Shown here in pieces: positions 34,306 to 42,635 of a stretch of DNA of 64,000 nt. Source of the DNA: Bacillota bacterium. GTDB lineage: Bacteria > Bacillota > Sulfobacillia > Sulfobacillales > Sulfobacillaceae. Each line of letters opens with the position of its first letter. The first letter of the stretch is position 1. The stretch lies in contig JAPNUO010000002.1 of assembly GCA_026627065.1 (NCBI GenBank), positions 310,001-374,000 on the forward strand. Direction: 5' to 3'. Below the pieces are notes generated by a model that did no database searches, was not told the DNA's origin, and saw only the letters and a program-made list of their open reading frames with translations. A program made the translations under genes and the position numbers.

Positions 34306-36103
34306 AAGCTTTGACAGCAAAGAGAGCGCGGAAGGGCGGGTGTTGGTGCCGCGGGGCACGTTTTGGCGCCTCCTTCGCTACTTATTGCCGCGCTGGCCCC
34401 GGCTGGCGGTTGCTTTGGGGGCTTTGGGGGCGGCGACCGCTGCCGACGTGCTTCAACCCATTTTAGTCAAAATCTTTTTAGATCAGTATCTGATCCCCCG
34501 CCACTTTCCTCGAGGGCCGCTCATTGAACTCGCTTCGGCCTATCTTGCGCTGATTGGGTTGATGGCGGCCTTTACCGCCGTACAGTTGTTGCTGTTTGAA
34601 GTCCTCGCGCTGGACGTGGTCCAGCAGCTCCGGGTGGATCTCTTTGACACCATTCAGCGCTTGCCTCTTGCCTATTTTGACCGCACGCCGGTGGGCGTTC
34701 TGGTGTCGCGGGTGACCAACGATACCGAGGCCATTTTGGAAATGTTCATGTCGGTGCTGGCCGCATTCATCCAGAACGCCTCGCTGTTGGTGGGCGTGGT
34801 CGTCGCCATGTTTGCCCTGGACGCCCGGCTGGCCCTGGCCATGCTTATCCTGTTCCCGGTGTTTGGCGCCATTATGTGGCTGTACCAGCGGATTTCGAGC
34901 CCGCTCTTTTATGCCGCCCGGCATCGCCTCTCGCTGCTCAACGCGAAGCTCAACGAGTCGCTGCAAGGCATGGCCCTCATCCAGCACATGCGCCAGGTGG
35001 GCCGGTGGCGGGCAGACTTTCACGCGGTCAACGACGCCTATCGCGCCGTGCGATACCGCAACACCCAGGTGAATGGCGTGCTTTTGCGGCCGCTGACGGA
35101 AGTGGTCTACCTTTTCACTCTGATGGGGGTGCTGGCGTATTTTGGCACCCGCTCGTTGACCGCGGCGGTGAACGTCGGGGTGCTCTACGCCTTTGTCAGC
35201 TACCTCAGCCGATTTTTTGAGCCAGTCAACAATATTTTGCAGCGGCTGAACTCGTTTCAGCAGGCGATGGTGTCCGCGGCCCGCGTGTTTCAGATCCTGG
35301 ACGACCCCGGCTGGCGGCCCCTGCCCGTGGGCGACGAGCACCCCAAAATTACCGCCGGCGAAGTGCGGTTTGAGGACGTGTCGTTTTCCTACGACGGTGA
35401 GCACGATGTGCTGCGTCACGTGAGCTTTACGGTCAAACCCGGGCAGACGGTGGCACTGGTAGGCCATACGGGCAGTGGCAAGAGCACGACCATGAACGTG
35501 TTGCTGCGCTTTTATCCCTTGGAGCGGGGCCGCATTACCATTGACGGCCACGATTTAAGGACTTTTGACGAAGAGGAGCTGAGGCGGAAGATGGCGCTGG
35601 TGCTGCAAGACCCGTTTTTGTTTGTGGGGGACGTGGCTTCGAACATCCGCTTAGGCACGCCGGGGATTGACGACGCAGCCATCGAGCGGGCGGCCCGCCT
35701 CGTCCAGCTCGATCGCTTTCTCAGCCGCTGGCCGCTCGGGTACCAGACCCCGGTGGGCGAACGCGGCGCCACGCTGTCTACGGGCCAGCGGCAATTGATC
35801 TCCTTTGCACGGGCGATGGCGCGCAACCCCGTCATTTTGGTTCTCGACGAGGCGACCGCAAGCGTCGACACCGAAACCGAGGAGGCGATCCAAGAAGCGC
35901 TAGCCAAAATGCGCGAAGGACGCACCACGCTCATCATTGCCCATCGGCTGTCGACCATTCAAGATGCCGACCTGATCCTGGTGTTTTCCCACGGAGAAGT
36001 GGTGGAGCGCGGCACACATCAAGAACTCTTGCGCCAACGCGGCTTGTACTATGCGATGTACCGGCTGCAGTCCGGCGAGATGTGGGCGCCGGGGGCCTCC
36101 TAG
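34295..36103 (+). CDS. ABC exporter half-transporter B (catalytic ATP site)
   Basis: 602 residues: an N-terminal extension, six membrane helices, and an ATPase domain with Walker A VGHTGSGKSTTMNVLL, Walker B ILVLDEATASVD (with the catalytic Glu) and an H-loop in LIIAHRLST. The signature motif is altered to LSTGQRQL instead of LSGGQ. Its start overlaps the end of subunit A by 11 bases, with GGGGGG before it, so the two are coupled and surely pair. The stop overlaps panD by four bases. Confidence 0.92.
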   Translation: MALESFDSKESAEGRVLVPRGTFWRLLRYLLPRWPRLAVALGALGAATAADVLQPILVKIFLDQYLIPRHFPRGPLIELASAYLALIGLMAAFTAVQLLLFEVLALDVVQQLRVDLFDTIQRLPLAYFDRTPVGVLVSRVTNDTEAILEMFMSVLAAFIQNASLLVGVVVAMFALDARLALAMLILFPVFGAIMWLYQRISSPLFYAARHRLSLLNAKLNESLQGMALIQHMRQVGRWRADFHAVNDAYRAVRYRNTQVNGVLLRPLTEVVYLFTLMGVLAYFGTRSLTAAVNVGVLYAFVSYLSRFFEPVNNILQRLNSFQQAMVSAARVFQILDDPGWRPLPVGDEHPKITAGEVRFEDVSFSYDGEHDVLRHVSFTVKPGQTVALVGHTGSGKSTTMNVLLRFYPLERGRITIDGHDLRTFDEEELRRKMALVLQDPFLFVGDVASNIRLGTPGIDDAAIERAARLVQLDRFLSRWPLGYQTPVGERGATLSTGQRQLISFARAMARNPVILVLDEATASVDTETEEAIQEALAKMREGRTTLIIAHRLSTIQDADLILVFSHGEVVERGTHQELLRQRGLYYAMYRLQSGEMWAPGAS

Positions 36104-36501
36104 CTTGGCGGACGGGTGTCGAGCGTATAGGGAGTGTCGCCGTACAACACTTGGGTAATGCGGTTTTGGCCGTCGACGTAGACCAGCCGCGGCTTGACTC
36201 CGGCGCGAATTTCCTCGAGAGAATAGTAGCCGTAGGCCAAGACAATGACCAGGTCGCCGGGATGAAAATGACGGGCCGCGGTGCCGTTTAGACAGAGGGC
36301 GCCGGGATTCTCGCGGTCTTCGATGGCATACGTGACCCAGTGGTCGCCGGTGTTGATGTTGGTGATGTGCACAAACTCGTTGGGCAAAATGTCGGCGGCT
36401 TCCATGAGCGCGTAGCCCAGCGTGAGGCTGCCCACGTAGTGCAGATTGGACTCGGTGACCGTTGCGCGGTGAATCTTCGATTTCAGCATTTCCCGAAACA
36501 T
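36100..36501 (-). CDS. panD: Aspartate 1-decarboxylase
   Basis: Makes beta-alanine for pantothenate and CoA. The proenzyme cleaves itself between Gly24 and Ser25 (HYVGSLTLG) to form the pyruvoyl cofactor; KIHRATVTESNLHYVGS and NGTAARHFHPGDLVIVLAYG are conserved. The 133 residues fit the family. AGAGAGGAG seven bases upstream marks the ATG at 36501, and the longer frame above it is not needed. panB and panC are not in the window. Confidence 0.93.
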   Translation of the reverse strand: MFREMLKSKIHRATVTESNLHYVGSLTLGYALMEAADILPNEFVHITNINTGDHWVTYAIEDRENPGALCLNGTAARHFHPGDLVIVLAYGYYSLEEIRAGVKPRLVYVDGQNRITQVLYGDTPYTLDTRPPS

Positions 36502-36714
36502 AGGCGTACTCCTCTCTGACAGTCGTTCCCGAGCAATTCCCCCGTCGCGCCACTTCTCCATCCATTCTGGTTTTATCCTATGATGCGGTCAAGAGAAGTT
36601 TTCCCCGGAATTGCCGGGGCGCGTTGAGGAATCGGACGTCTTCGCATAGAATCAAGCTGGAGGAGAACTCTAAGCCGAGAGCTTGAAATCACGGAGAGAC
36701 AGGGAAGGGAGATT

Positions 36715-37092
36715 ATGGCCGAAGAAGAGCGCGGCGAGCGTGCCGGAACGGGAAACCCGTTAAAAAAGCCTGTGCGGCCTCACCCAAAACCAGAGATGGG
36801 GTCAGTCAATTCGTTAAACGAGGCTGTGCGCCAGGAATTATGGTTTATTGATACGATGGTGGCCTCCCCGTTTCGGCTGGTGCGCCGGCAAGTCCAGGGG
36901 CGCCGGGGAGCTTGGGCGGAAAGTCTCGATGAAGCCGTGTGGGCTTTGGAAGGGATGACCCGGCTGCCGATTAAGGTGCTGCAAGCAATGTTCGGGGAGA
37001 CATTTCAGCCGCCGGCCAAGCCGTCCCGCGATGGCGCGGAAAAAGAGCGTGCGGAGGGCGAAGAGTCGCAAGAGACGGCATCGGCAGAGTAG
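36715..37092 (+). CDS. Hypothetical protein with charged ends
   Basis: I do not recognise this 125-residue protein. A basic/proline N-terminus and a Glu-rich C-terminus (GAEKERAEGEESQETASAE) flank a helical core (NEAVRQELWFIDTMVASPFR; then LDEAVWALEGMTRLPIKVL). Short amphipathic helices of this kind occur in granule- or membrane-surface proteins, but that is speculation. AAGGGAGATT precedes the ATG. It stands alone between panD and the aldo/keto reductase. Confidence 0.6.
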   Translation: MAEEERGERAGTGNPLKKPVRPHPKPEMGSVNSLNEAVRQELWFIDTMVASPFRLVRRQVQGRRGAWAESLDEAVWALEGMTRLPIKVLQAMFGETFQPPAKPSRDGAEKERAEGEESQETASAE

Positions 37093-37145
37093 AGCGAAAC
37101 AGGCCATTTAGAGAAACCTAGGTGACGGAAGGCCTGACCACTGGG

Positions 37146-37151
37146 TATAAT
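37146..37151 (+). promoter_or_regulatory. -10 box directly before the aldo/keto reductase ATG
   Basis: A perfect TATAAT ends six bases before the ATG at 37158, preceded by GGG. A start of transcription seven bases downstream would fall on or beside the ATG, giving a leaderless mRNA. No ribosome site is found for this ATG. The -35 region is poor. Confidence 0.5.
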
Positions 37152-37157
37152 GGGCGC

Positions 37158-38147
37158 ATGAATACGGTCGAAGAAATGCGTCCGCGGTATCGTTTAGGTG
37201 CGAGTGATGTGTGGCTTTCTCCGGTAGGGTTGGGGACGTGGCAGTTCAGCCAGGGCCAGGGGATGGTGGGCAGGTTTTGGCCCCGGTTGTCCCCGGTGTT
37301 GATCATGTCCATCGTGGAGGAAGCGCTTAATCACGGGATCAATTGGTTTGACACGGCGGAAATCTACGGGGGCGGCAAATCGGAAGAAGCGCTGGCCAAT
37401 GCGCTGGACGGCTTGGGCGTGCCCCGCGACGCGGTGTCCATAGCCACCAAGTGGTGGCCGGTGCTGCGATCGGCGCGCCACCTGGAAGACACCATCCAGG
37501 AGCGCATGAAGCGTCTTAACCAGCGCCCCATTGTGTTGTACCAAATTCACCAACCGTACTCTCACTCTTCGATTCCCCAGCAAATGGCAGCCATGGCGCG
37601 CCTGATTGATGCAGGGCTGATCCGTTATGCGGGGGTGAGCAATTTTTCCGCGCGGCAAATGCAAGAAGCCTATCGAGCCTTGAAGGCGCACGGACACACC
37701 CTGGTCTCGAACCAAGTGCGCTACCATTTGCTCGACCGGCGCATCGAGCAAAACGGCATTTTATCCGCCGCTCAGGATTTAGGCATGAGCATTATTGCCT
37801 ATTCGCCGCTCGCCCAGGGACTGCTGACGGGCAAGTTCCACCACGACGATGTCAAGCCGCAGGGAATGCGGCGTTTCGACCCCCGGTTTCGCCCGCCCTA
37901 TTTGCGGCGCACCGAGCCCTTGATTCGGTTGTTGGAGGACATGGCCGCCCGGTACCAAGTCACGCCTGCCCAAGTCGCGCTCAACTGGATCATCACGGCG
38001 CCTGGCGAGCACATTCTGGCGATTCCCGGTGCCACGCGCGTTAGCCAGGCAGCAGAAAATGCGGGGGCGATGGAATGGCGGCTTTCGGCCAGCGATCGGG
38101 AAGAGTTAAACCGCGTGAGCGCAGAAGTGTTGGCGAGCGGCACCTAA
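37158..38147 (+). CDS. Aldo/keto reductase
   Basis: A 329-residue (beta/alpha)8 NADPH oxidoreductase. WFDTAEIYGGGKSEEAL carries the catalytic Asp and Tyr, TKWWP holds the Lys, and YQIHQPY the His. AYSPLAQGLLTGKF and IPGATRVSQAAENAGA bind the cofactor. The family reduces aldehydes and ketones; the physiological substrate is unknown. The ATG has no ribosome site and sits just after a TATAAT. A GTG at 37122 would add 12 residues but also lacks a site. Confidence 0.9.
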   Translation: MNTVEEMRPRYRLGASDVWLSPVGLGTWQFSQGQGMVGRFWPRLSPVLIMSIVEEALNHGINWFDTAEIYGGGKSEEALANALDGLGVPRDAVSIATKWWPVLRSARHLEDTIQERMKRLNQRPIVLYQIHQPYSHSSIPQQMAAMARLIDAGLIRYAGVSNFSARQMQEAYRALKAHGHTLVSNQVRYHLLDRRIEQNGILSAAQDLGMSIIAYSPLAQGLLTGKFHHDDVKPQGMRRFDPRFRPPYLRRTEPLIRLLEDMAARYQVTPAQVALNWIITAPGEHILAIPGATRVSQAAENAGAMEWRLSASDREELNRVSAEVLASGT

Positions 38148-38181
38148 TCCCGGGCGGCCGCGGGGGAAGGAAGCGCGGCGG

Positions 38182-38997
38182 ATGATCCGGCCGTTTCTCA
38201 AGTGGGCTGGCGGGAAGGCGCGGCTGGTAGAGTGCCTGCGGGATCAGCTGGGCCCCGGAGCCCGGCTGGTAGAGCCGTTCGTGGGTTCGGCGGCGGTGTG
38301 GCTCAATACCGACTTTCCTTCATCGCTTTTGGCCGACGCCAACGCGGATCTCATTCGAGTCTACGAAACGCTCAAGACGGAAGGGCCGTCGTTCATTGCC
38401 GACTGCCGTCGCTATTTTACCCCCGAAACCAATACCGCCGAGGCCTACTATGCGTTGAGGGACCGCTTCAACGAGACCCGCGACGCGCGCGAAAAGGCGG
38501 CCTTGTTCGTCTATTTAAATCGCCACGGCTATAACGGGCTCTGCCGCTACAATGCCTCCGGCCTCTTTAATGTGCCCTTTGGGCGCTATCGGCGACCGTA
38601 CTTTCCTGCCGCCGAGATGGAGGCGTTTTGGCGCAAGGCGCGCCGAGCCACCTTTGTGGTGGCCGACTTTCGCACCGTGCTGGCCTCGGTCCGGCCGGGA
38701 GACGTGGTGTATTGCGACCCGCCGTACGTGCCCCTGTCGTCGACAGCCAATTTCACCGATTACGCCGCCGCCGGATTTTCCTGGCAGGATCAAGAAGACC
38801 TGGTGTGTTGGGCTGAGCGCCTGAGCGCCCAAGGCATTCGTGTCGTGATTTCCAACCATGCGACGGCGTGGACGCGGGCGCGCTACCAAAACGCCCGGCA
38901 GCTGGTGGTGCCGGTCTCGCGGTCGATTAGCTGCCGGGGATCCCAGCGCCGGCCGGTCGAGGAAATCGTAGCGGTCTTTGACGGTCGCGAAGGTTGA
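38182..38997 (+). CDS. Dam-like DNA adenine-N6 methyltransferase
   Basis: 271 residues of the D12 class (alpha-type). The SAM site is PFLKWAGGKARL (residues 4-15) and VEPFVGSAAVW; the catalytic motif is DPPYVPLS (Asp179-Tyr182). Related enzymes methylate GATC. NRHGYNGLCRYNASGLFNVPFG is a conserved target-recognition piece. No restriction endonuclease is beside it, so it is probably a solitary methylase for regulation, repair or replication, or a leftover of a mobile system. AAGGAAGCG precedes the ATG. Confidence 0.88.
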   Translation: MIRPFLKWAGGKARLVECLRDQLGPGARLVEPFVGSAAVWLNTDFPSSLLADANADLIRVYETLKTEGPSFIADCRRYFTPETNTAEAYYALRDRFNETRDAREKAALFVYLNRHGYNGLCRYNASGLFNVPFGRYRRPYFPAAEMEAFWRKARRATFVVADFRTVLASVRPGDVVYCDPPYVPLSSTANFTDYAAAGFSWQDQEDLVCWAERLSAQGIRVVISNHATAWTRARYQNARQLVVPVSRSISCRGSQRRPVEEIVAVFDGREG

Positions 38998-39100
38998 GCC
39001 ACGGTTTCCGCGGATTCGCTCGTCTTTCCTGTTTGGCGTCGATGGGGAAGAGGGCATCCTTGGGGAGTCACTTCTTTTGATATTTATCCTATAATATAAA

Positions 39101-39129
39101 TAGACAATATAGGGGAAATGGGATATAAT
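39101..39129 (+). promoter_or_regulatory. Sigma-A promoter of the sulfate assimilation operon
   Basis: TAGACA (39101-39106), a 17-base spacer, then TATAAT (39124-39129). The surrounding 60 bases are far more AT-rich than the rest of the window. Transcription should start near 39136, about 68 bases before the sulfite reductase ATG. Confidence 0.75.
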
Positions 39130-39146
39130 CAGGGTACGCATCATCC

Positions 39147-39180
39147 GAAAACTGGGATCCGGTTTTCCCGCGAGCGGGAA
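39147..39180 (+). promoter_or_regulatory. Two inverted repeats in the sulfite reductase leader
   Basis: GAAAAC and GTTTTC (39147-39152 and 39162-39167) flank a GGATCC centre to make a near-palindrome of 21 bases just after the transcription start. A second palindrome, TTCCCGC-GA-GCGGGAA (39165-39180), overlaps its end and stops 11 bases before the ribosome site. They may be an operator for a sulfur or redox regulator or alternative RNA hairpins. Confidence 0.5.
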
Positions 39181-39203
39181 TGTCGCCCAAGGGAGGGGAA
39201 TCC

Positions 39204-40871
39204 ATGGCCCGTTCCATCGAGCATATCAAGCAAGCGAGTCACCATCTCCGCGGGCAGGTTTACGACGACCTTTACCACCGCCCGGAGAGCGGGGTTTCGG
39301 AAGAAAGCCGGCAGCTGATGAAGTTTTTTGGCATGTATCAGCAAGAAGATCGCGATTTCAAAAAGCTGTGGAAGAGTGAAGGCAAGGAACCCGAGCATCG
39401 CTTCATGGTCCGGGTGGCGTTGGCGGGCGGAGACATGACTGCTGACCAGTATCTCGCGCTGGACGCCCTGGCGGACGCCGTCGGCCTCGGCCATTTCCGC
39501 CTCACCTCCCGGCAGGCTGTCCAAATCCACGGTGTGCACAAAGGGGATTTGCCGGCGCTGGTCCAGCGCCTGCACCAGACCGGCGCCACGTCCTTGGCCG
39601 GTTGCGGGGACGTTGAGCGCAATGTGATGTGCTGCCCCGCCCCCGATGCCGGCGGGGTGCGCGATGAGGTTCGGGCGTTGGCGCATCAGCTGGCCTCTGA
39701 TTTGAAACCCCAAACCCGCGCCTATCTCGAGCTCTTTGTCGAAGGGCGCAAGGTACTGGAGGCGGTGGAAGAGGAGCCCCTGTACGGGGAAGCCTACCTT
39801 CCTCGGAAGTTCAAAACCGGGATGGCGATTGCGGGAGACAATTGCGTCGATGTCTATAGCCACGACATTGGGCTGGTAGCGCATCCCAGTCCGGGTGGGC
39901 ATCTTGAGGCCGTTACAGTGCTGGTGGGCGGCGGCCTCGGCCATTCGCACGGGGTGCAGCGGACCCATCCCGTGCTCGCCCAGCCCCTGGGGACGATAGC
40001 GGCGGAAGAGGTGGGCCGCGTGGCGACCGCCATCGTGACGGTGCAGCGCGACTACGGGAATCGCGAAGACCGCCGGTTTGCCCGCATGAAATATCTGGTG
40101 GAAGCCTGGGGGATCGACGCGTTTCGCGAAGAAGTGGAGCGGCGCGCGGGCTTGAAGCTTGATGCACCGCGAGAATTGACATGGCAGGATCAAGCCGACC
40201 ATTTGGGTTACCACCCGCTTTCGGACGCCAAGGGATATTTAGGGATTTATATTCCCGGCGGGCGCATTGTCGGCCGCCTCAAGGAGACCTTGCGCGAGTT
40301 GGTGGCGGAATATCGCCCGCATCTCCGCGCCACGCCGCAGCAAAATTTGCTGTGGCTCGACCTCACGGAACGGGAGGCCCAAACCATTCAAGCCCGTCTG
40401 GAAGCCGCCGGGTGCCCGCCGGCAGAAACGCTGAGCCCGACACGCCGGATATCCATGGCCTGCGTGGCGCTTCCGACGTGCGGGCTGGCGTTGGCGGAAG
40501 CCGAGCGAGTGTTTTTCCCGCTGCACCAACGCATTGAGGAAGAATGGACCACACTGGGACTGCGCGAGGTGCCCCTGGTGGTGCGCATGACCGGCTGCCC
40601 CAACAATTGCGTGCGCAGCGAACTCGCGGAAATTGGGTTTGTGGGGTCAGCCCCGGGACGTTACCACATCTATCTGGGCGGAAACCGCAGCGGAACGCGG
40701 CTCAGTCGCAAGTTTCGCGAGCGCGTCCCTTACGAGGAACTCTTTTCCACCATTCAGCCGCTCCTGCACTGGTATGCGCGCGAGCGCGCCGAGGGGCAGG
40801 GGTTTGGCGACTGGGTCGAGGCGATGGGTGTGGACACGTTGGCTGCCCGACTGGAGGAGGTGAGGTCGTGA
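39204..40871 (+). CDS. Assimilatory sulfite (nitrite/sulfite) reductase, siroheme/[4Fe-4S]
   Basis: Reduces sulfite to sulfide with six electrons, probably from ferredoxin since no flavoprotein subunit is encoded nearby. 555 residues with two ferrodoxin-like and two 4Fe-4S/siroheme domains. The cluster cysteines are C420-x5-C426 (ACVALPTCG) and C465-x3-C469 (GCPNNC). GGGAGGGG before the ATG at 39204 sets the start. The company of cysH, sat and siroheme genes makes sulfite rather than nitrite the substrate. Confidence 0.9.
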   Translation: MARSIEHIKQASHHLRGQVYDDLYHRPESGVSEESRQLMKFFGMYQQEDRDFKKLWKSEGKEPEHRFMVRVALAGGDMTADQYLALDALADAVGLGHFRLTSRQAVQIHGVHKGDLPALVQRLHQTGATSLAGCGDVERNVMCCPAPDAGGVRDEVRALAHQLASDLKPQTRAYLELFVEGRKVLEAVEEEPLYGEAYLPRKFKTGMAIAGDNCVDVYSHDIGLVAHPSPGGHLEAVTVLVGGGLGHSHGVQRTHPVLAQPLGTIAAEEVGRVATAIVTVQRDYGNREDRRFARMKYLVEAWGIDAFREEVERRAGLKLDAPRELTWQDQADHLGYHPLSDAKGYLGIYIPGGRIVGRLKETLRELVAEYRPHLRATPQQNLLWLDLTEREAQTIQARLEAAGCPPAETLSPTRRISMACVALPTCGLALAEAERVFFPLHQRIEEEWTTLGLREVPLVVRMTGCPNNCVRSELAEIGFVGSAPGRYHIYLGGNRSGTRLSRKFRERVPYEELFSTIQPLLHWYARERAEGQGFGDWVEAMGVDTLAARLEEVRS

Positions 40872-41551
40872 CCCAGGAGGATTGGCGCGAGATTGGCGAG
40901 CAAATGACGGGGCAGTCGCCCTTGGCCATTTTGACATGGGCCTATGAGCAATTTGGCAGCCGGGTGACGCTGGCCTCCAGTTTTGGCCTGGAAGACGTTG
41001 CGCTCATCGATATGGCGTCGCGCATCGTCCCGGAGCCGGATGTGTTCATGTTGGACACCGATTTGCTGTTTCATGAGACCTACGCGACCATGCGGGCCGT
41101 CGAATCGCGGTATCGCCTGAAGTTTCGGCGCATTCGCCCCGACCTCTCGCTGCAGGCGCAGGCGGAGCAATACGGGGAAGAGCTCTGGGCTCGCGATCCT
41201 AACCTCTGTTGCCAGCTGCGCAAGGTCATCCCGCTGAACCGCGCCCTGGCAGGCTATGCGGCGTGGATTACGGGGATTCGCCGGGAGCAAAGTCCGACGC
41301 GCGCTCACGCCCGCGCCGTGGAATGGGATCAAACGCATAGCTTGGTCAAGGTCAATCCGCTGGTGCTATGGTCCACCGAGGAGGTGTGGCAGTGGGTGCG
41401 GGAACACCAGGTGCCGTACAACCCACTGCACGACCAAGGATTTCCCAGCATTGGATGCATGCCCTGCACGCGGGCGATTAAACCGGGGGAAGATCTGCGG
41501 GCGGGCCGCTGGTCGGGATTCGATAAAAAGGAGTGTGGGCTCCACCTATGA
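40868..41551 (+). CDS. cysH: Adenylylsulfate (APS) reductase, CysH family
   Basis: Reduces APS to sulfite. 227 residues with the PP-loop-like SSFGLEDVALIDM, the cysteine pairs CC (114-115) and CMPC (197, 200) that hold a [4Fe-4S] cluster, and the catalytic cysteine in KKECGLHL at the end. The cluster cysteines point to APS rather than PAPS, which fits the absence of an APS kinase gene. The GTG overlaps the reductase stop; GGAGGTGAG lies before it. Confidence 0.92.
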   Translation: MTQEDWREIGEQMTGQSPLAILTWAYEQFGSRVTLASSFGLEDVALIDMASRIVPEPDVFMLDTDLLFHETYATMRAVESRYRLKFRRIRPDLSLQAQAEQYGEELWARDPNLCCQLRKVIPLNRALAGYAAWITGIRREQSPTRAHARAVEWDQTHSLVKVNPLVLWSTEEVWQWVREHQVPYNPLHDQGFPSIGCMPCTRAIKPGEDLRAGRWSGFDKKECGLHL

Positions 41552-42630
41552 ACTCTGCGTTGTCTTGCGTGACGGCAAGCGTCACCATTCCGCTAACGGT
41601 AGCCGAAGCCGCCGACTCTCAGCTGTTGGCCTCTGGCGCCTATGAGCCGCTGCACGGCTTTATGACGCACGAGGAATACCGCCAGGTAGTGCAGGAGATG
41701 CGGTTGCCCACAGGCGCGCTGTTTCCCCTGCCGGTTGTGCTGTCGGTGGCCCCCGACGCGGCAAAAAAGGTGGCCGTGGGGGATGTGGTGGAATTGACGG
41801 GACCAGACGGATTTCAGGCCACACTCCGCGTCACCGATCGGTTTACGCGCGACCTCGAAGCGGAAGCCCAGCATGTCTACCGGACGACCAGTCTGGAACA
41901 TCCCGGCGTGGCCCGGCTGATGCGCACCTCGCGGTGGTGCCTCGGCGGGCCGGTGACAGTGCTCAAGGCTCCGCCGTCGCCGTTCGGGGAGCCGGCCACG
42001 CCGCACGAGGTGCGGGCAGCCATTGCCCAGCGAGGGTGGAAAACGGTGACCTTCTTTCAAACCCGCAATCCTCCCCACCGGGCTCACGAATACCTGCTGA
42101 AAACGGTGTTGGAGATCACCGACGGGCTCGTGCTGCATCCCTTGGTGGGCCCTACGAAGGACGATGACGTCCCCGCCGACGTGCGCATGCGCACTTATCG
42201 CGCCTTGCTTTCCCACTACTTTCCGCAAGACCGGGTGCTGTTGGCAACGTTTGGGGCCGCCATGCGCTACGCCGGCCCGCGGGAGGCCTTGTTTCACGGA
42301 TTGGTGCGCAAGAACTTCGGCGCCACCCATTTTATTGTCGGCCGCGACGCCGCCGGCGTCGGCCACTTTTACGAGGCGTCGGCGGCCCGCGACCTGTTTC
42401 TTCAGGTGGCGGAGGAAATTGGCGTGACTCCGTTAACGTTTGATGACATTGGTTACTGCCCCGTCTGCGAGGCGACGGTGTCGCGCCGCACGTGTCCCCA
42501 TCCGTCGCGGTGGATGGCGATGTCGGGGACCATGGTAAGACAACAGCTTCGCGAGGGAACCTTGCCGCCGCGCGAGGTCATGCGCCCAGAGGTGGCGGAG
42601 ATTTTGCGGAACGCGTTTCAAGAGGGGTAA
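41548..42630 (+). CDS. sat: Sulfate adenylyltransferase
   Basis: Activates sulfate with ATP to form APS. 360 residues with FFQTRNPPHRAHEYL (the QTRNPxHRxH nucleotide motif), HPLVGPTKDDDVPADVR and FIVGRDAAGVGHFYE. CPVCEATVSRRTCPH probably binds zinc, as in some thermophilic enzymes. The ATG overlaps the cysH stop in ATGA; the nearest ribosome site, AAAGGAG, is about 12 bases away, so translation is probably coupled. Confidence 0.93.
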   Translation: MNSALSCVTASVTIPLTVAEAADSQLLASGAYEPLHGFMTHEEYRQVVQEMRLPTGALFPLPVVLSVAPDAAKKVAVGDVVELTGPDGFQATLRVTDRFTRDLEAEAQHVYRTTSLEHPGVARLMRTSRWCLGGPVTVLKAPPSPFGEPATPHEVRAAIAQRGWKTVTFFQTRNPPHRAHEYLLKTVLEITDGLVLHPLVGPTKDDDVPADVRMRTYRALLSHYFPQDRVLLATFGAAMRYAGPREALFHGLVRKNFGATHFIVGRDAAGVGHFYEASAARDLFLQVAEEIGVTPLTFDDIGYCPVCEATVSRRTCPHPSRWMAMSGTMVRQQLREGTLPPREVMRPEVAEILRNAFQEG

Positions 42631-42635
42631 GACGA

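Noticed and set aside
34478-35551. 357-codon minus-strand frame inside the second ABC gene
   Set aside because: Opposite an intact exporter gene, rich in His/Gln/Arg, no ribosome site.
36595-36625. CCCCGG/CCGGGG hairpin upstream of the gene at 36715
   Set aside because: It lies upstream of panD and of the next gene, and neither side has a T tract; no role can be supported.
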